Source: Salminus brasiliensis (Eukaryota; Chordata; Actinopteri; Characiformes; Bryconidae). Taken from it: DNA of 64,000 nucleotides. A model generated the notes under the pieces. The model ran no database searches and had not been told where the DNA came from. It saw only the letters and a list, made by a program, of their open reading frames with translations. The stretch spans positions 32,944,769 through 33,008,768 of the forward strand of contig NC_132888.1 in assembly GCF_030463535.1 (NCBI RefSeq), written 5' to 3'. The translations under genes were made by a program, and so were the position numbers. Positions 35,231 to 47,975 of the stretch are shown piece by piece. Each line of letters opens with the position of its first letter. Position 1 is the stretch's first letter.

Positions 35231-38200
35231 CTAAATGAGAGAAGGGGAGAGAAAGAATATTGCACTGTCAACATTTTCAAGGTAAAAGAAAAGCTTCTTC
35301 AATACAGCAAGCGTACTACTATCCTTTATTAGTAGAAAATGAAAAATTGCAGTTCATCTTGAGAGAAGACAATCAATTCCAAGGGCCATCAGTGGTTGTT
35401 CTGGATTATCCCTATGTCTCATTTTGGGTGATGTGCAGTACTTTCTTCTTACATTTCACTACCAAACGCCTGATTTTTTATAGTAATATCAGAACGTTCA
35501 CACTAGAATTTTGCAAAACATGAATATTTATGAAAGTTTATCACTAGTAGGTGCCTTACAATATTGAAATGTGCCTCTGTTAGCGCTTAGCTAGGTTAGC
35601 CAGCTAAAATAAAGTAAGGCATGGTAAAGGCACAATAGTCAGCCAAAGTGCTTTTGAGAAAAATATAAAGATTTTTAGACAAATAAAGATGCAAAAATAT
35701 AAAGGAATACATCTCCAATGCAGTGCATCGAAATGTATGCAAATATCCTTGAAATAAAGTCTGGAATGTGTACTTTAATCACATCTGACTAGTTTGATTT
35801 GAAATTTTAAAAAACTGTGGAGAAAAGGGACGTATCAAGAAATAACATTATGGAGGGTTTAACCTCTGTTAACTCTATATAATTAAACTCCATGCTTTTC
35901 CAGGCCCCTTTCTCTAATACTTAGTTTGCTCCTATTAATGGAATAACCACTTAACCAGTTTGCATTATATTTCATGGCATTACTGAGTAATAATTTTTAA
36001 GATAAAAGTCCCTTTTAAAGTCCCATGTTTTGGGGATTAAGGGCCATGCTTCATGCAATCCATGCCTCACCCACATATATGCTCTTTCATAGACAAGCTT
36101 TACAGAACATTCTGATACATTCCACAACATAAGTGGGTTTAACCTGCTTCCAGTAAACTATATTAAACTTAAAAAAAACAAAAACAAAGAAATATTGAAT
36201 TTGTTAATTGTGATTATTTGAATGGGAATTCATAATAAACTAAAATTTTATAACTGTGACATTTTTGCTAACACTCTGTAAAGCTTGTCCTGGTGATTTC
36301 TTCTAAGGAGCCAGTTTGTGGGCCTCAGTCAGTCGATTACAGTCTGAATAAAGAAAGAAACAAATAAACGAATGTTACCTTTGACTTTTCTTCGAGAGAT
36401 TTCACATACGACGAGTTCAAAAACTCTTTGAGTTTGTTATTCTCTTCCTGTAGTCTTGCCAGTTCCTCCTCCTTCTGCATCAGCGTGTCCTGGAGCTGCA
36501 TATCGGCGAGAAAGCTAGACATCAGCACAAGGATTTCACTCTTAAAAGTTTCAGTTAGAAGTGTGTTGCCATGGTTCTGCTACAGTGCATACCTGTTTGT
36601 TCCTCTGGAGGTGAGGAGACAGTTGCTCCGGCCACATGGAGTCATGCAGAGCAGCATGTGCAGAAGGGAGCAGTGCATCTAGAAGAATCACAATGTGTAT
36701 AAAAGTGTTATTCTAAAGTGATGTTCAAAGGATAAGTGTCTATAATAAAAGAAATAGATAGAATGAATATAACCAGTAACTACGGCAACTGAAATGAACA
36801 GAGTTATAGCCATATAACGCATATAAAGAGGTATTTATTAGAAACTTTAAATGTTTTTTGGACCATGTAGTGACTAATCTTGTCTAAGTGCAAATATTTC
36901 CTCAAATCAATTGAATCATATTAAATTCATTCCAGGTACATCTGAGTAGACTTTGCTGATTTTAATAAAACAACAGAGTCTTTATTATTATTGTGAATAT
37001 GAATATTTAAACTGCATTTATTAAAAACATGTAAATTGATGCTGTCAGATTTTCACTCTGATTTTTACTGAAAAATAAACAAATTGGGGGGGTTTTGTAA
37101 CACATCATTTTGAACAGGCTTTATAGGTTTCATTGAACCATGTACAAGAGGTTTCTTTCGTATATGAAAATATAGACCCATTATCTTTACTTAATGACCC
37201 TTGAATAACCCCTTTTTAAAGTAATAAAATGCTTTTGGTGCTATATATAGAACATTTTAGAACATCCTCTATAGAATTGTGTACAGGAGCTTTCTTTTGT
37301 CAGGGAAAAGCTATTTAACTAAGCAGATGCACTCAAATAGTTCTTAACATCGCCATCGTTCTATATAGAACCATTGCTTTTACTTAAGAACCCTTGAAGA
37401 ACCTACAGACCAACCAGAACACTGATTTTCCTGATCCCATAGCATACATTTAGCTAACTGATGTGAAAGGGTTCATTTCCATATTGAAATGATTAGTGGG
37501 CTGACAACGTTATTCTGTAGGATATAAGAACCAACAACTATATAGTTCAAATGAATTGATTCATCTATAAACCAGGGAACCCTTGTATAGAAAGGAGTCC
37601 TGAGTATAGAAATAAACTTCATCCAGGCTCAAACGAAACAGGAAAAAAAAATCTAATGGAAACATTCCTGTTGGTTAGAGGCGGGAAGGCGCTCGCGCCG
37701 CTGATCCCGGCACAGTGTGGCTCTTACCCCGCCGTGGCGGCTCGTGCTGGCAACCCGCGTTGTCCAGGGCACCGGCGTCCCAGAAGGGTGCGAGCGTCGC
37801 CTTGGAAACGTCAACAGTGGCGCGAGGCGGCGGCGAGGCGGAGTAAGCGCAGGAGTAGCGCGCGCCCCCTGCGAAGTTCGCGTCCTGGCACGAGAGGATG
37901 GCGCTCTGCGAAACGGGCAAGGAAAAGCGCAGGCGTGAACGCGCATCCAGCACACAACACAGCAACACTTTTACACAACAGCACACACGTTAACACGCAC
38001 GGCAGTCATGTTTTCCATTCTGCGGTTAATGCAAGCCTACAAATCACAAAGTTTAGTTCTGGCTGTGAAAACACTACAGTACGGTGACGCACTGCGCAAT
38101 GCACGCGATCCACAGCGAGGACGGGGATGCGCTGCAGGGAGGTATAATTAAACAAAAGCTTTTTAGTTATGGGAATGTTTTAATTATTAAAAAAATCTAT

Positions 38201-38472
38201 TTATTTTTCTTACATGCAAACTTTCTTAAATATTTGTATGCTCCAGAGGAAGAGGAAAGTTCAAAGAAAGATGCACCCTCTCTCCATCACTTGCACCAAT
38301 TTACACTGTTAAGTGTTCATCTCTATCGTATGCAAATACAGCACCTCCAAACATCCATTCAATGCTACGTGTCTATGCCTGAGCACTGCACAGAGTACAC
38401 CCCTCAGCAGGTGCACGCAGAAGCAGGCGATTTCCTTCGCGTTAAAGTTAAAGAAAGCAGAGCTCTCACCAT
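34439..38472 (-). CDS. gmnc: Geminin coiled-coil domain-containing protein 1 (GEMC1), five coding exons
   Basis: gmnc is a nuclear regulator that starts multiciliated-cell differentiation. It acts upstream of mcidas and foxj1 and with E2F4/5, and its relatives are geminin and multicilin. Coding exons on the minus strand: 38472-38470, 37905-37728, 36678-36593, 36495-36379 and 35230-34439. All junctions are GT/AG and phases agree, giving 391 residues (human GMNC is about 334). Seen in the protein: N-terminal I-L-S-C-Q-D at 4-9, a geminin-type heptad coiled coil around 90-128 with K-E-E-E-L-A-R-L-Q-E-E-N-N, a Ser/Thr/Pro-rich middle, L-D-S-W-I-L-E-T-L-G-L near 175, and the conserved end G-G-W-N-F-T-W-V-P-K-Q-C-S. 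The last motif belongs to the C-terminal domain shared with multicilin. The extra length is in the Ser/Thr-rich region. Identity rests on recalled similarity to vertebrate GEMC1 and the exon-by-exon match. Confidence 0.93.
35231..36378 (-). other. gmnc: gmnc intron 4
   Basis: AT-rich intron of about 1.15 kb between donor AAAG|GTAACA and acceptor CATTTAG. No embedded gene or recognisable repeat. Confidence 0.8.
36379..36495 (-). CDS. gmnc: gmnc coding exon 4 (coiled coil)
   Basis: 39 codons in phase 0, starting L-Q-D-T-L-M-Q-K. It encodes the heptad repeat that pairs GEMC1 with geminin or multicilin. The acceptor is gatatgcag|ctc. Confidence 0.95.
36593..36678 (-). CDS. gmnc: gmnc coding exon 3
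   Basis: 86 bases from ttcttctag|atgc to acaaacag|gtatgc. It encodes the stretch ending W-P-E-Q-L-S-P-H-L-Q-R-N-K-Q that leads into the coiled coil. The first codon (Asp) is split with exon 2. Confidence 0.9.
36850..37600. repeat. MITE-like repeats in gmnc intron 2
   Basis: Several diverged copies of a tagaaccattnctttacttaa / aacccttgaagaacc type sequence (for example near 37170, 37360 and 37382) resemble a family of fish MITE arms. No coding content. Confidence 0.4.
37728..37905 (-). CDS. gmnc: gmnc coding exon 2
   Basis: 178 GC-rich bases from tgcccgtttcgcag|agcgcc to gcggg|gtaaga. Encodes S-A-I-L-S-C-Q-D-A-N-F-A-G-G-A-R-Y-S-C and the F-W-D-A-G-A-L-D-N motif conserved in GEMC1. Also contains a CTCF-like GCAGGGGGCGCGC on the coding strand near 37856-37874. 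Confidence 0.92.
38470..38472 (-). CDS. gmnc: gmnc coding exon 1 (start codon only)
   Basis: The ATG is the last triplet of the exon and is followed at once by the donor GTGAGA. Joining it to exon 2 gives M-S-A-I-L-S-C-Q-D, matching the expected GEMC1 N-terminus. The exon's 5' leader extends upstream (above 38472) for an unknown length. Confidence 0.75.
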
Positions 38473-38760
38473 TTCGCGGGGCAGGATGGCACAAGCTGGG
38501 CGCGAGCTGCGGCGCGAGAAGAGTGCCGGGAGCTGTCCGGAGCGCGCGCCAATCTGAGTGCCGTGCTCAGCGCCCTGATTCGGCACACTTGTGACGTGAC
38601 GACCCCCCCCCCCCCCCCACACACACACACACACACACCACACCACACCCCACACTCCTACCCCACCTCCACTCTTGCCGTAAGGCCCCAGATGCGCAAC
38701 AGCTGTCTGGCGCGTGGTGCTGAAACGCGCTTTGTTTTGCTCGCACGACGGGGTTGAGCC
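38471..38760 (-). promoter_or_regulatory. gmnc: gmnc promoter and leader, CpG-rich
   Basis: GC- and CpG-rich block with no TATA box. The minus strand reads CCCCGCGAAA directly before and into the ATG, a good E2F-type site. CCAAT on the plus strand at 38549-38553 is an NF-Y site about 80 bases upstream. A C-run plus (AC)n tract at 38603-38638 sits in the upstream part. E2F control would fit GEMC1 biology, but the sites are seen only as motifs. Confidence 0.55.
38603..38638. repeat. C homopolymer and (AC)n tract
   Basis: Sixteen C followed by about ten AC units, just upstream of the probable gmnc leader. Confidence 0.95.
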
Positions 38761-39296
38761 TTTAATGACGGGACGTCCTGTCACTGCGCTGGAGGTAGCA
38801 GGAAAGGCCCCCTCACAGCCTGCCGCGAGCCGAACGCTCTGGCTGCGCAAGCTGAATCTGCAAATCGGGCTGCGCACCTGTGTGCGAGCGTTAATGTGTA
38901 ACAAGACAGTTCAGAAGCATGATGAATTTATTCGAGCAAACTGTTGAAGGGTAGAGAAGCTTACTGCCACCCCCCCAAAACCCAGGACGAAATGAAAACT
39001 GCCATTCCTGCGAGTGACACATTAACATCACTATTTTACTGTAAGTGAGGAAATCCAGGAGCTTCTGCTGTAATAATAAACGGTGCTGTAAATGTACATG
39101 ACTTAAACAGAGAGTAATGGCCAGCAGCCTAAAAATATACTGAATTCTGTCGTTAATGACTGTAGAAGCTAAGAATGGTGTTTAAGTTCTCAAGTACCTT
39201 AAAGAACTGCAGCAGAACATCCTAATACATCCAGCATTCTTTAGCACAGAAACTGAAACTGATGCATTTCTGGTATAAATAATATGACAGAACTCA

Positions 39297-39935
39297 GTGA
39301 CCTATGACTGCATTACCTGTAGGTGTTTTAGGTGGAATAGACTTCTGCTGTTATTAGCCTTACAAGGCTTAGCCAGACAAAGCAGCACTGCACTTGCCGT
39401 TAAACCCCTTATTGACTATAAGTCCTACATGGTTTCGAGTACCGGTGACTCAAATCTGATATTTGTTGCCTTAATGAGGTATTGTCATCATCAGACCCCC
39501 CACCCACCACTACCCATAGCAGACCAGCGGCACACCCTCCTACCACTGCTACCTGTTTAATGACCATGTTAAAACCTAAATGGACTCTTAACTATCTGCC
39601 ACTACTAATATCACCACTTTTAACTATTAACAAATCTGTTATACCTGGTTTGGTAATTATCATTAATGTTTAAATAGTTCTGACCAGAGGAGGATGGGTT
39701 GGTCCCCATTGTGAGTCTTGGTTCCTCCTAAGGTTTCTTCCTCCAGCTCTGAGGGAGTTTTTCCTTGCCACTGTCAACGTTGGCTTGCTCACTGAGGGTC
39801 TTTGATCCTTCATGTCTTATGTTATTTCTTCTTTTTTTTGTCTCTGTCTTTTATTAATCACTATTTATGTAAAGCTGCTTTGTGACGGCAACAGTTATAA
39901 AAAGCGCTGTACAAATAAATCTGACTTGACTTGAT
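39297..39935 (+). mobile_element. LINE 3' region, copy with complete tail
   Basis: Closely matches 1200-1640: accatgttaaaacctaaatg, gagggagtttttccttgcca, aaagctgctttgtgacggca, aaaaagcgctgtacaaataa, and terminal tgact repeats. Confidence 0.8.
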
Positions 39936-39939
39936 TTTG

Positions 39940-41040
39940 CCTTAAAAAAAATTCAGTGCTGTGTGGACGTCAAATCTGATCTTTTCAAATCAGATTTGAG
40001 TCACTTTCATTTGTGGTTCTAGATCAGACACAAATCCGAGTTGTGGGCATGAAACATGGATGTGATCAGTCAGATCTGATTTCATGAATCTTTGTGCCTT
40101 TATGCAACGCTTGACCTAAGTGCTGTAATGGCAAAACAACAATGGGTGTAGGAACTGTTTGTCATTGTTGGTGATGGAGTTGATGCACATGGAATGCTCA
40201 GGAACAGATTCGTTCACATTACAGAGAGATACAGGTCACTAGAAGGTGTCAATGTGAACCGTCAAGATAGCCAAATCAGAGATTGATTAAATTGAGGCTT
40301 GTAGGCATAGGGAAATGTGGTAAACTGAGTAAACTCAGACCCGCTTTTGTTGACGCCGCAGAAGCAGCAGCAGCAGCAGCAGATGGATGCCAGGGTTTCA
40401 GGGTGCTCTCGTATCTGTGTTACCTTCTGGCTCTCTTTTTTAGTTAGGCTGTTACATTAAGATCTGTAGGACTAAATAGCCACACTCTGAAAATCTTTAT
40501 GTTCTGTAAACACTATAAAAACAAACCTAATTACATCTCAGTGCATTATTGTGTTTATTGCATGTGAAGCAGAACTATTATTAAATAATCTTTCTTGGAC
40601 TGGTTATACATGGCAAGCGGACCTTGATGACTAGCTTATCAGTAGAGAACCTCTGCACCAAATATGTGAAAGATGCCCCTAACCCACCATATATTGAGAT
40701 TTCCCAACCACTGCAGTGCTGGAATGCAGTGTAATAAAGCTGTGGTGTTCCGTTGGTAGTTATGTAAATATAACTTCATTGCAAAATGAGACTTTAAATG
40801 CTGTTTTTATTGGGGCAATTGTAGTTTTTTCACCTGCTCCAACACAAGCTAAGCTTTACTAAGTGATAAGGGTTATTACTTTGTGTGTGCACGTGTGTGT
40901 ATATGTGTGTGTGTGTGTGTGCAATCGTGCATGTTTGTTTTCATTCATTTTCAGGACAAAATGACAAAAGGTAACCCACAGGACCACCAAAATAACAGTA
41001 ATATGTTAATAGATATGTGAGTAGATTATTTATTATTATT
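39940..41040. other. Intergenic DNA with a short LINE piece
   Basis: 40376-40452 (ggtttcagggtgctctcgta ... gttaccttctggctctctt) is a fragment of the LINE 3' block of 951, preceded by a (CAG)n run at 40363-40382. The rest is unassigned. Confidence 0.4.
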
Positions 41041-41261
41041 ATAAGTATTATTTGGGTGGATCTTTCTCAGCACTGCATTAACACTGACTTGGTGGTGGCA
41101 TATTAGTGTGTGTTAAAGTACAGAACCACAACGTTCTCCTATATGGTGAGTGTAGATTATATAGTGAGTTAATTACAAACCAGGGGTGGTCATAATATTC
41201 TGATGCACACTATATGCACACTATGCACACTATATGCAGTGATATATTTACATATACAGTC

Positions 41262-41960
41262 GTGTCCAAAAGTTTTGAGACTGACCTTGGTTTTCAAGTT
41301 CCCTGCTTAAATTTTTATAGTGGCAATTTGCATGAGGTCTAGATTGTGAAGAATGATCGGATGAATTGCAATTACTAGCAAAGTCATTCCTTTCCATGGA
41401 AAATAACTTAATCACAAATCACAAAAATGACTGCATTCCAGCCACTGCATTGAGAGGATGCAGCTATGGGATTGGGCCACCACAATGCAGGGCATCTTTG
41501 GGAATGGAAGAAGACAAGTGTGAGTGCATCTGCACGCACAGTGAAGCTAAGGCTTCTTGATGTCAAGAAGGGTAGCAAAGAAGCCAGTTCTCTTCAAGAA
41601 AAACATCATGAACGGACAGACTGACGATTTTCTCTGATGAAGCCCCTTTCAGACTGTTTGGGACATCTGGAAAAATTATTTTCCAGAGAGGAAAAGGTAA
41701 GTGCTACAATGAGTCCTGTGTCATGCCAAAAGGTAAACACCCTGAGACCTTTCAGGTGTGAGGTTGCTTCTCACAATGATCCAGGAGCAATTTGGCGATG
41801 AGCGATGAGCGATGAGCGTTTTCCAGCATGACGGAGTCCAAGCACTGATTCTGTCATCAGTTAAGATTTTATCCAGAAGCTCATATCCAGCATGCCAAGA
41901 TGAAGTGCAGAAGTCATACAGAACAAGGATCAACACTACAAATATTAAGGCACAGACCAA
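41262..41960 (+). mobile_element. Tc1-like transposon relic A
   Basis: Starts with the terminal sequence cgtgtccaaaagttttgaga. Then ttctctgatgaagccccttt at 41630 (the S-D-E segment of the DDE domain) and cctgtgtcatgccaaaaggt at 41716 follow, and ttttccagcatgacggagtc at 41818 is the F-Q-H-D catalytic region. Large internal deletions; inactive. Confidence 0.85.
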
Positions 41961-42375
41961 ATGAAGCCATGGACACCAGTTGTCAAGAAGGCACTGTGCA
42001 GGCTGGTGGTGGTCCCATACTGGTGTGGGGTGTATTCTCATGTCATGAGTTGGGTAGACTGGTCCACCTAAACACGTTAATGACCAGTGCCTTTTATGTT
42101 TTCCCATTTGTGACCATGTACCCCCACAATGAAGGGATATTCTAGTCAGGCCAGCACATTTGTCCGACATGAGCCCAACTGAGCACTTGTGGGATGTGGT
42201 GGAGAGGTCCATTCACACCTGAGATCCTGCAACTACAAAAACCACAGAGCTGTGGGTGGCTGTCCAGGAGTGATGGCTCAACATCCCTCCAGAAGTCTTT
42301 CCTTTACTTGTGGAATCATTGCCACATCAAGTTGCTGGGGTCCTGCGTTATACTAGTTCCTGTTTATACAGTGGT
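41960..42375 (+). mobile_element. Tc1-like transposon relic B (different family)
   Basis: The sequence switches to another transposase type: tggtggtggtcccatactgg (the G-G-G ... W-G region), then cagcacatttgtccgacatg and agcccaactgagcacttgtg (M-S-P-T-E-H-L-W), and ends with the transposase C-terminus. Frameshifted and joined directly to relic A. Confidence 0.7.
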
Positions 42376-45300
42376 TTAATATTTAATGATAAATGAACCA
42401 ATGCAAATAGCCCCAGACCACTCCATGAACAGAATAAAATCTCGTATACGTAAAATTACAGTATTATCAACTTACATTAAAGTTTCTTGTATTTCTTGTA
42501 TTTTTGTAAAATGTATTTCTAATGAAGTTACTATTTTGGATAGTTAAGGTTTGATATAGCATTGACAACATGTATAGTATGTGTGGTTCATAAGGAGTGT
42601 AAGGTCCTGCTGGTAGTAATTGTAGGGTTGGAGTAACTTTGTAAAGGATTGTGTGGGTGGGTGTACGGGCAAAAAGGGCGAGGAACAACAGGAGAAGTTT
42701 GAGAGGCAGGAGAGACGTGGGTGTCAGTGTTTATTCCCCCTCACTCTAACACACAATTAAACGGCTTAAGAGTTCTCCTTCTTTTCACCTGACACCTCTA
42801 CCTCTATACACTGTGGGTGTGTGGGTGGGTTTGTGGGTGGATTTGTGGGTGGGGATGAAAGATCTATGTGCAGATACTTAAAATTGCTGTATTTCATTAT
42901 AGATATATGTACCAAATTGCAGTCCTAGATCTTCATGTATTCAGACACGTTTGATCATAAAACAGTCTCTTACATTTACATATCTGCATAATTGCTGACA
43001 TAATGCAAAGAAAGGTGGCTCATATTAGCTAAAATAATTAATCATAATGTATATTGAAAAAGTAATGTAGAACAGTAATATTCAGAGTCAAGGGCTTTTC
43101 ACACTGCAAACAACAAATCACTTTCTGCTCCGCCTGTCTTTCTCTGCTTCCTGTACGAAAGGCCAGAACTCTTTTTAAACATTGAACATTGGTCACATCT
43201 CTAGTGTGGTCATAACAGTAAGTAAAAGCTAGCGCTCTCTAAAGTAGATTTCAAACACTAAAATAGGCACAAAACTTGCACTTCTTTGCTTTCTAGACAT
43301 CAACTTGAACTTCACCAATCCTGTGAATGACCATTTCCTAATTCTTTAAATTACGAACTAAAGAAAAAGCTAAATGCTAATCTTCTTATAGCCTTCTCCT
43401 GTTTTATGGGCATCAATTATTTTCATTTTCAGAGAGAAATAATTAGCAACCGCTAAGAGGAACCCATGGCTGTTAATTGTTTGGACAAGGTTTAGGGAGT
43501 AAGAGTATTTATAATGCTTTGAACTTTGCATTACTTGGCCTCTTCAAATAATGATTGTCATAGCCCTAACGAACGGATCTGAGACATTGGTAAAAGTTAA
43601 ATGAAAGCTCAAATCTCTCTTGGGGTGTCCAAACTTTTGCATGGTACTCCTTTCTTGTTTTTATTGTCACTGTTTATGTAACACACTGATACTGCTTAAA
43701 ATACTAAAACTACTCTAATGTCTTTTGGAGATCAGTAGCCAGCTATCCCAGCGTTCGAGTTTACAAGCCATTCATTTTTGATTGGTTGAAAAATATCTTA
43801 ACTTAAAACTTACACCTGCTTGGTAACATGTCAATAATTCCTGACTATCATTACCCTGCACTTATGGCAACATATATAACACGTAGTAAGTAGTAAGTGT
43901 GTGACTTTATATGTATTATATTATAATGTATTCTAACATCTGTTCATAAAAACATTTTACATACCACTACTATTATACTACACTACATATAACTACTATT
44001 GTTGTAATGCACTACAACTATATATATATAGACAATGCTTTAAAAGCATTATAAGGGCTCAGTAACACTGAAGGGTACCTACTATTAACACATTCATAAG
44101 CACTGAATAACTCATTTTTAAAGCAAGACTTGAATATTTACGATTAGCTTATGCCAGTACTCTAAATATGACTTATAACATAAGAGTTGCATAGGAGGTG
44201 AGTATCACATTTAAAACACTATACATAATTATGGTAGAATTCTCAGGATGACATAGATTTTATGACATTGCATTGGTATTAGAGTAACTATACATGGAAA
44301 CATGGAATCTCCTCCTCCCTCCACGATAAGGTGAATGATATATGATCACATCAGATCATGACACAGAATAAAAAGGGATACATAATTAAAGGTTGCAGTT
44401 TATATGTGAATTTGCCTTTGCTCTTAAATTATATCTATGAAGTATTGGTTCCTCACAGCAGTGTTACCAGGACACAATAACTATGTTGTTCAGCTTCATG
44501 ACGCACTTCAGCTAAAGCGAAGCATGAAGCATGATTCCCATAGTATGTAGTTTATTACACAGACAACATATTTATTTATTGACAATTGGAAAGAGTTTGA
44601 AGCCCTCAAACTAAAGTGGTAACACATTTTTCATACACCTTCATGAAGCAGAATTTACTGGACATGTTGGGTGGGAAAATAAAGGCAATGTTAGAAGAAA
44701 AATTATAACAAATGAACTGCTACAATGTTTTTGCAACTATTTACAGAAAACAAATGTCACAAATACAGCTCCTTAACCATATTACGGAGTGAAAAAAAAG
44801 CATAAATAACGAAGCGTAATAATGAACAACTCTTTCGAAACACATGGTGTACCACAATGCTTGGAATAGTTAACTGGATACACACATCGCAGGTAAATAA
44901 CTCCTAACACCACAGACAGAGCAGAAAGAGCAGAGCAGAGCAGAAACACCACAGACAGAGCAGAAAGAGAACCAGTGGGAAAGTGCAGCACTGTGTGACT
45001 ACAAGTATTGAAAGATGGCCATTTACTCTGAATGACGCAAGCATTTTTACCATTTAGCGAGGTGTTGAATGTTGTTTTCTGCAGCAGTGTATGCAAATAA
45101 TGAGGTGATCTGCATTTTCAGATGGGGTTTGTGTGGATGTTGTGACTTTTGCTTGTTATAACAACTGATTGATTTGTTTGAAATCATTAAAGGCCCTAAT
45201 ACATAACAATTATTATTTTTGGTTAGCCAGTGATGCCTCTTAATAACCCTCCAGTGCTCTTTCTGTTTTATTTTGTTTTAGATGCCCATTGTAGTCAGTA

Positions 45301-46040
45301 ATACGGTTATGGATGTAACTTGGAAGAGTGATTCTACATACTATGAAATCATGCTTTATAACAGTGTTATAAATGAATCTAAGGTCCATCACTTAGTTAC
45401 GGACAAATCAAATTCCTGCATGAAGCTGAAAAACAAGCACTGTCCTGGAGACACTGCTGAGAGAGACCAAAATGCATGTTAATATATTTAAACTAAATTA
45501 ATATACATTTTAAGTATGACATTCAACTTATGTATGTCAACAAATCACATTTATTTCATTAAACATCTTCACAATGTCACAAACATCACAATGCGAGTAC
45601 TGGAATAAGCTATTCAAAAATATTCAAATATTGATTTATCTCATATTGATTTTATTGATTCTGTCTTTATAAAGTGTTATGTATGTTGTTTTGTAAGTCA
45701 AGTCACAAGAGCAGTTGTAGATCAAGATTATTAGCATATATGAGTGTTGGGCGGTATAGCAGTAATACTGTATACCCTGGCTGAATCTCCATGTGTATAT
45801 TTACTCCCAAACCAGTCCCTTGACTTTGCTTTCTAAGAAACAAGTTTTCATCAACACTTGTGTTGGTATACACAGAATGGTCAGAGAATGGTCCCAGAAT
45901 GCCCAGAATGGTCACAGAAATAACTTGAATCTGACAAAAGTAATAATAGATAAAAATTCTATAAAAAAAGAACAAATGAAAATCCGACATTGATTTTGAA
46001 CCATGCTTCAACAGAATTATTTAAAAAAAATAAACACATC
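42376..46040. other. Gene-free AT-rich region
   Basis: 43618-43650 (ggggtgtccaaacttttgca) is the reversed end of the transposon type at 33300. 44915-44970 has a short direct repeat of caccacagacagagcagaaa. 45880-45915 repeats cagaatggtc. No gene is supported. Confidence 0.4.
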
Positions 46041-46045
46041 AAACA

Positions 46046-47228
<1,183 letters not shown>

Positions 47229-47760
47229 CTTTCATTTATTAATTTTCATAGCATTTTTATTTATTAACTAAGCAAAGCCTAATTAATTAAGTTAGCTAAA
47301 AAAACAAAACCAAAACCAAAAACCACAGGAGAAAAAAAAACACAGGAGAAAAACCCATTCAACACTGACTGCTCGGTCTGAGTCATTATTGTTTAAACAT
47401 TAATAAGTGACAGCCACTCATCCACTAGTTCTGTGCTAACTAAGCTAATGCTAACCAGCTTCTCTCTCCTGATTCAGAACAGTTTAACATTTGCAGTTGA
47501 TTTCAGACTGACAGTTTAACATGGAGGATTGATTTAAAAATGCGTAGTTTGTCACCCTGTGAGCAGACTGAACTTCGTAATTGATCAATTTTTGGTTTTG
47601 AAATGCAGGATGACATCGTACAGAAGCCATGTAAATGCTGAACCATCTGCGCTACTTGTACAATTTATGCTACCCCCCACTCCCGGCAATACCATATATC
47701 ACAGTAAGATTTTGAGACAATACGACATTATGAAAAAAGTACTAACCAACTAACCATACC
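47229..47760. other. Intergenic DNA
   Basis: A-rich stretch near 47300-47345 followed by unassigned sequence with no recognisable gene. Confidence 0.35.
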
Positions 47761-47761
47761 A

Positions 47762-47975
47762 TGGGGCAGTGGTGGCTCAGCAGTTAGAGTGCCAGGATAT
47801 TGATAACAGGGTTGTGGGTTCGATTCCCGGGCTCAGCAAGCTGCCACTGTTGGGCCCTTGAGCAAGGCCCTTTACCCTCTCTGCTCCCCGGGCGCTGGAG
47901 TTGGCTGCCCACCGCTCTGTGTGTGTGTGTGTGTGTACTCACTGCCCCTAACATGTGTGTGTTCACTACACATCA
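47762..47975 (+). mobile_element. tRNA-derived SINE
   Basis: A box in tggtggctcagcagttagag and B box ggttcgattcc at 47817-47827, then ctgccactgttgggcccttg and agcaaggccctttaccctct, ending in GT-rich sequence. Typical of an otophysan SINE family. A reverse copy lies at 53370-53513. Confidence 0.88.

Noticed and set aside
36561..36577. RFX X-box-like gttgccatggttct in a gmnc intron
   Set aside because: Only one half-site fits; the second half lacks the needed YAAC.
38404..38904. 166-codon minus-strand frame over the gmnc promoter
   Set aside because: GC-rich DNA with a GT/G-run in the middle (V-C-V-C and G-G-G repeats); it reads through the gmnc donor and matches no protein.
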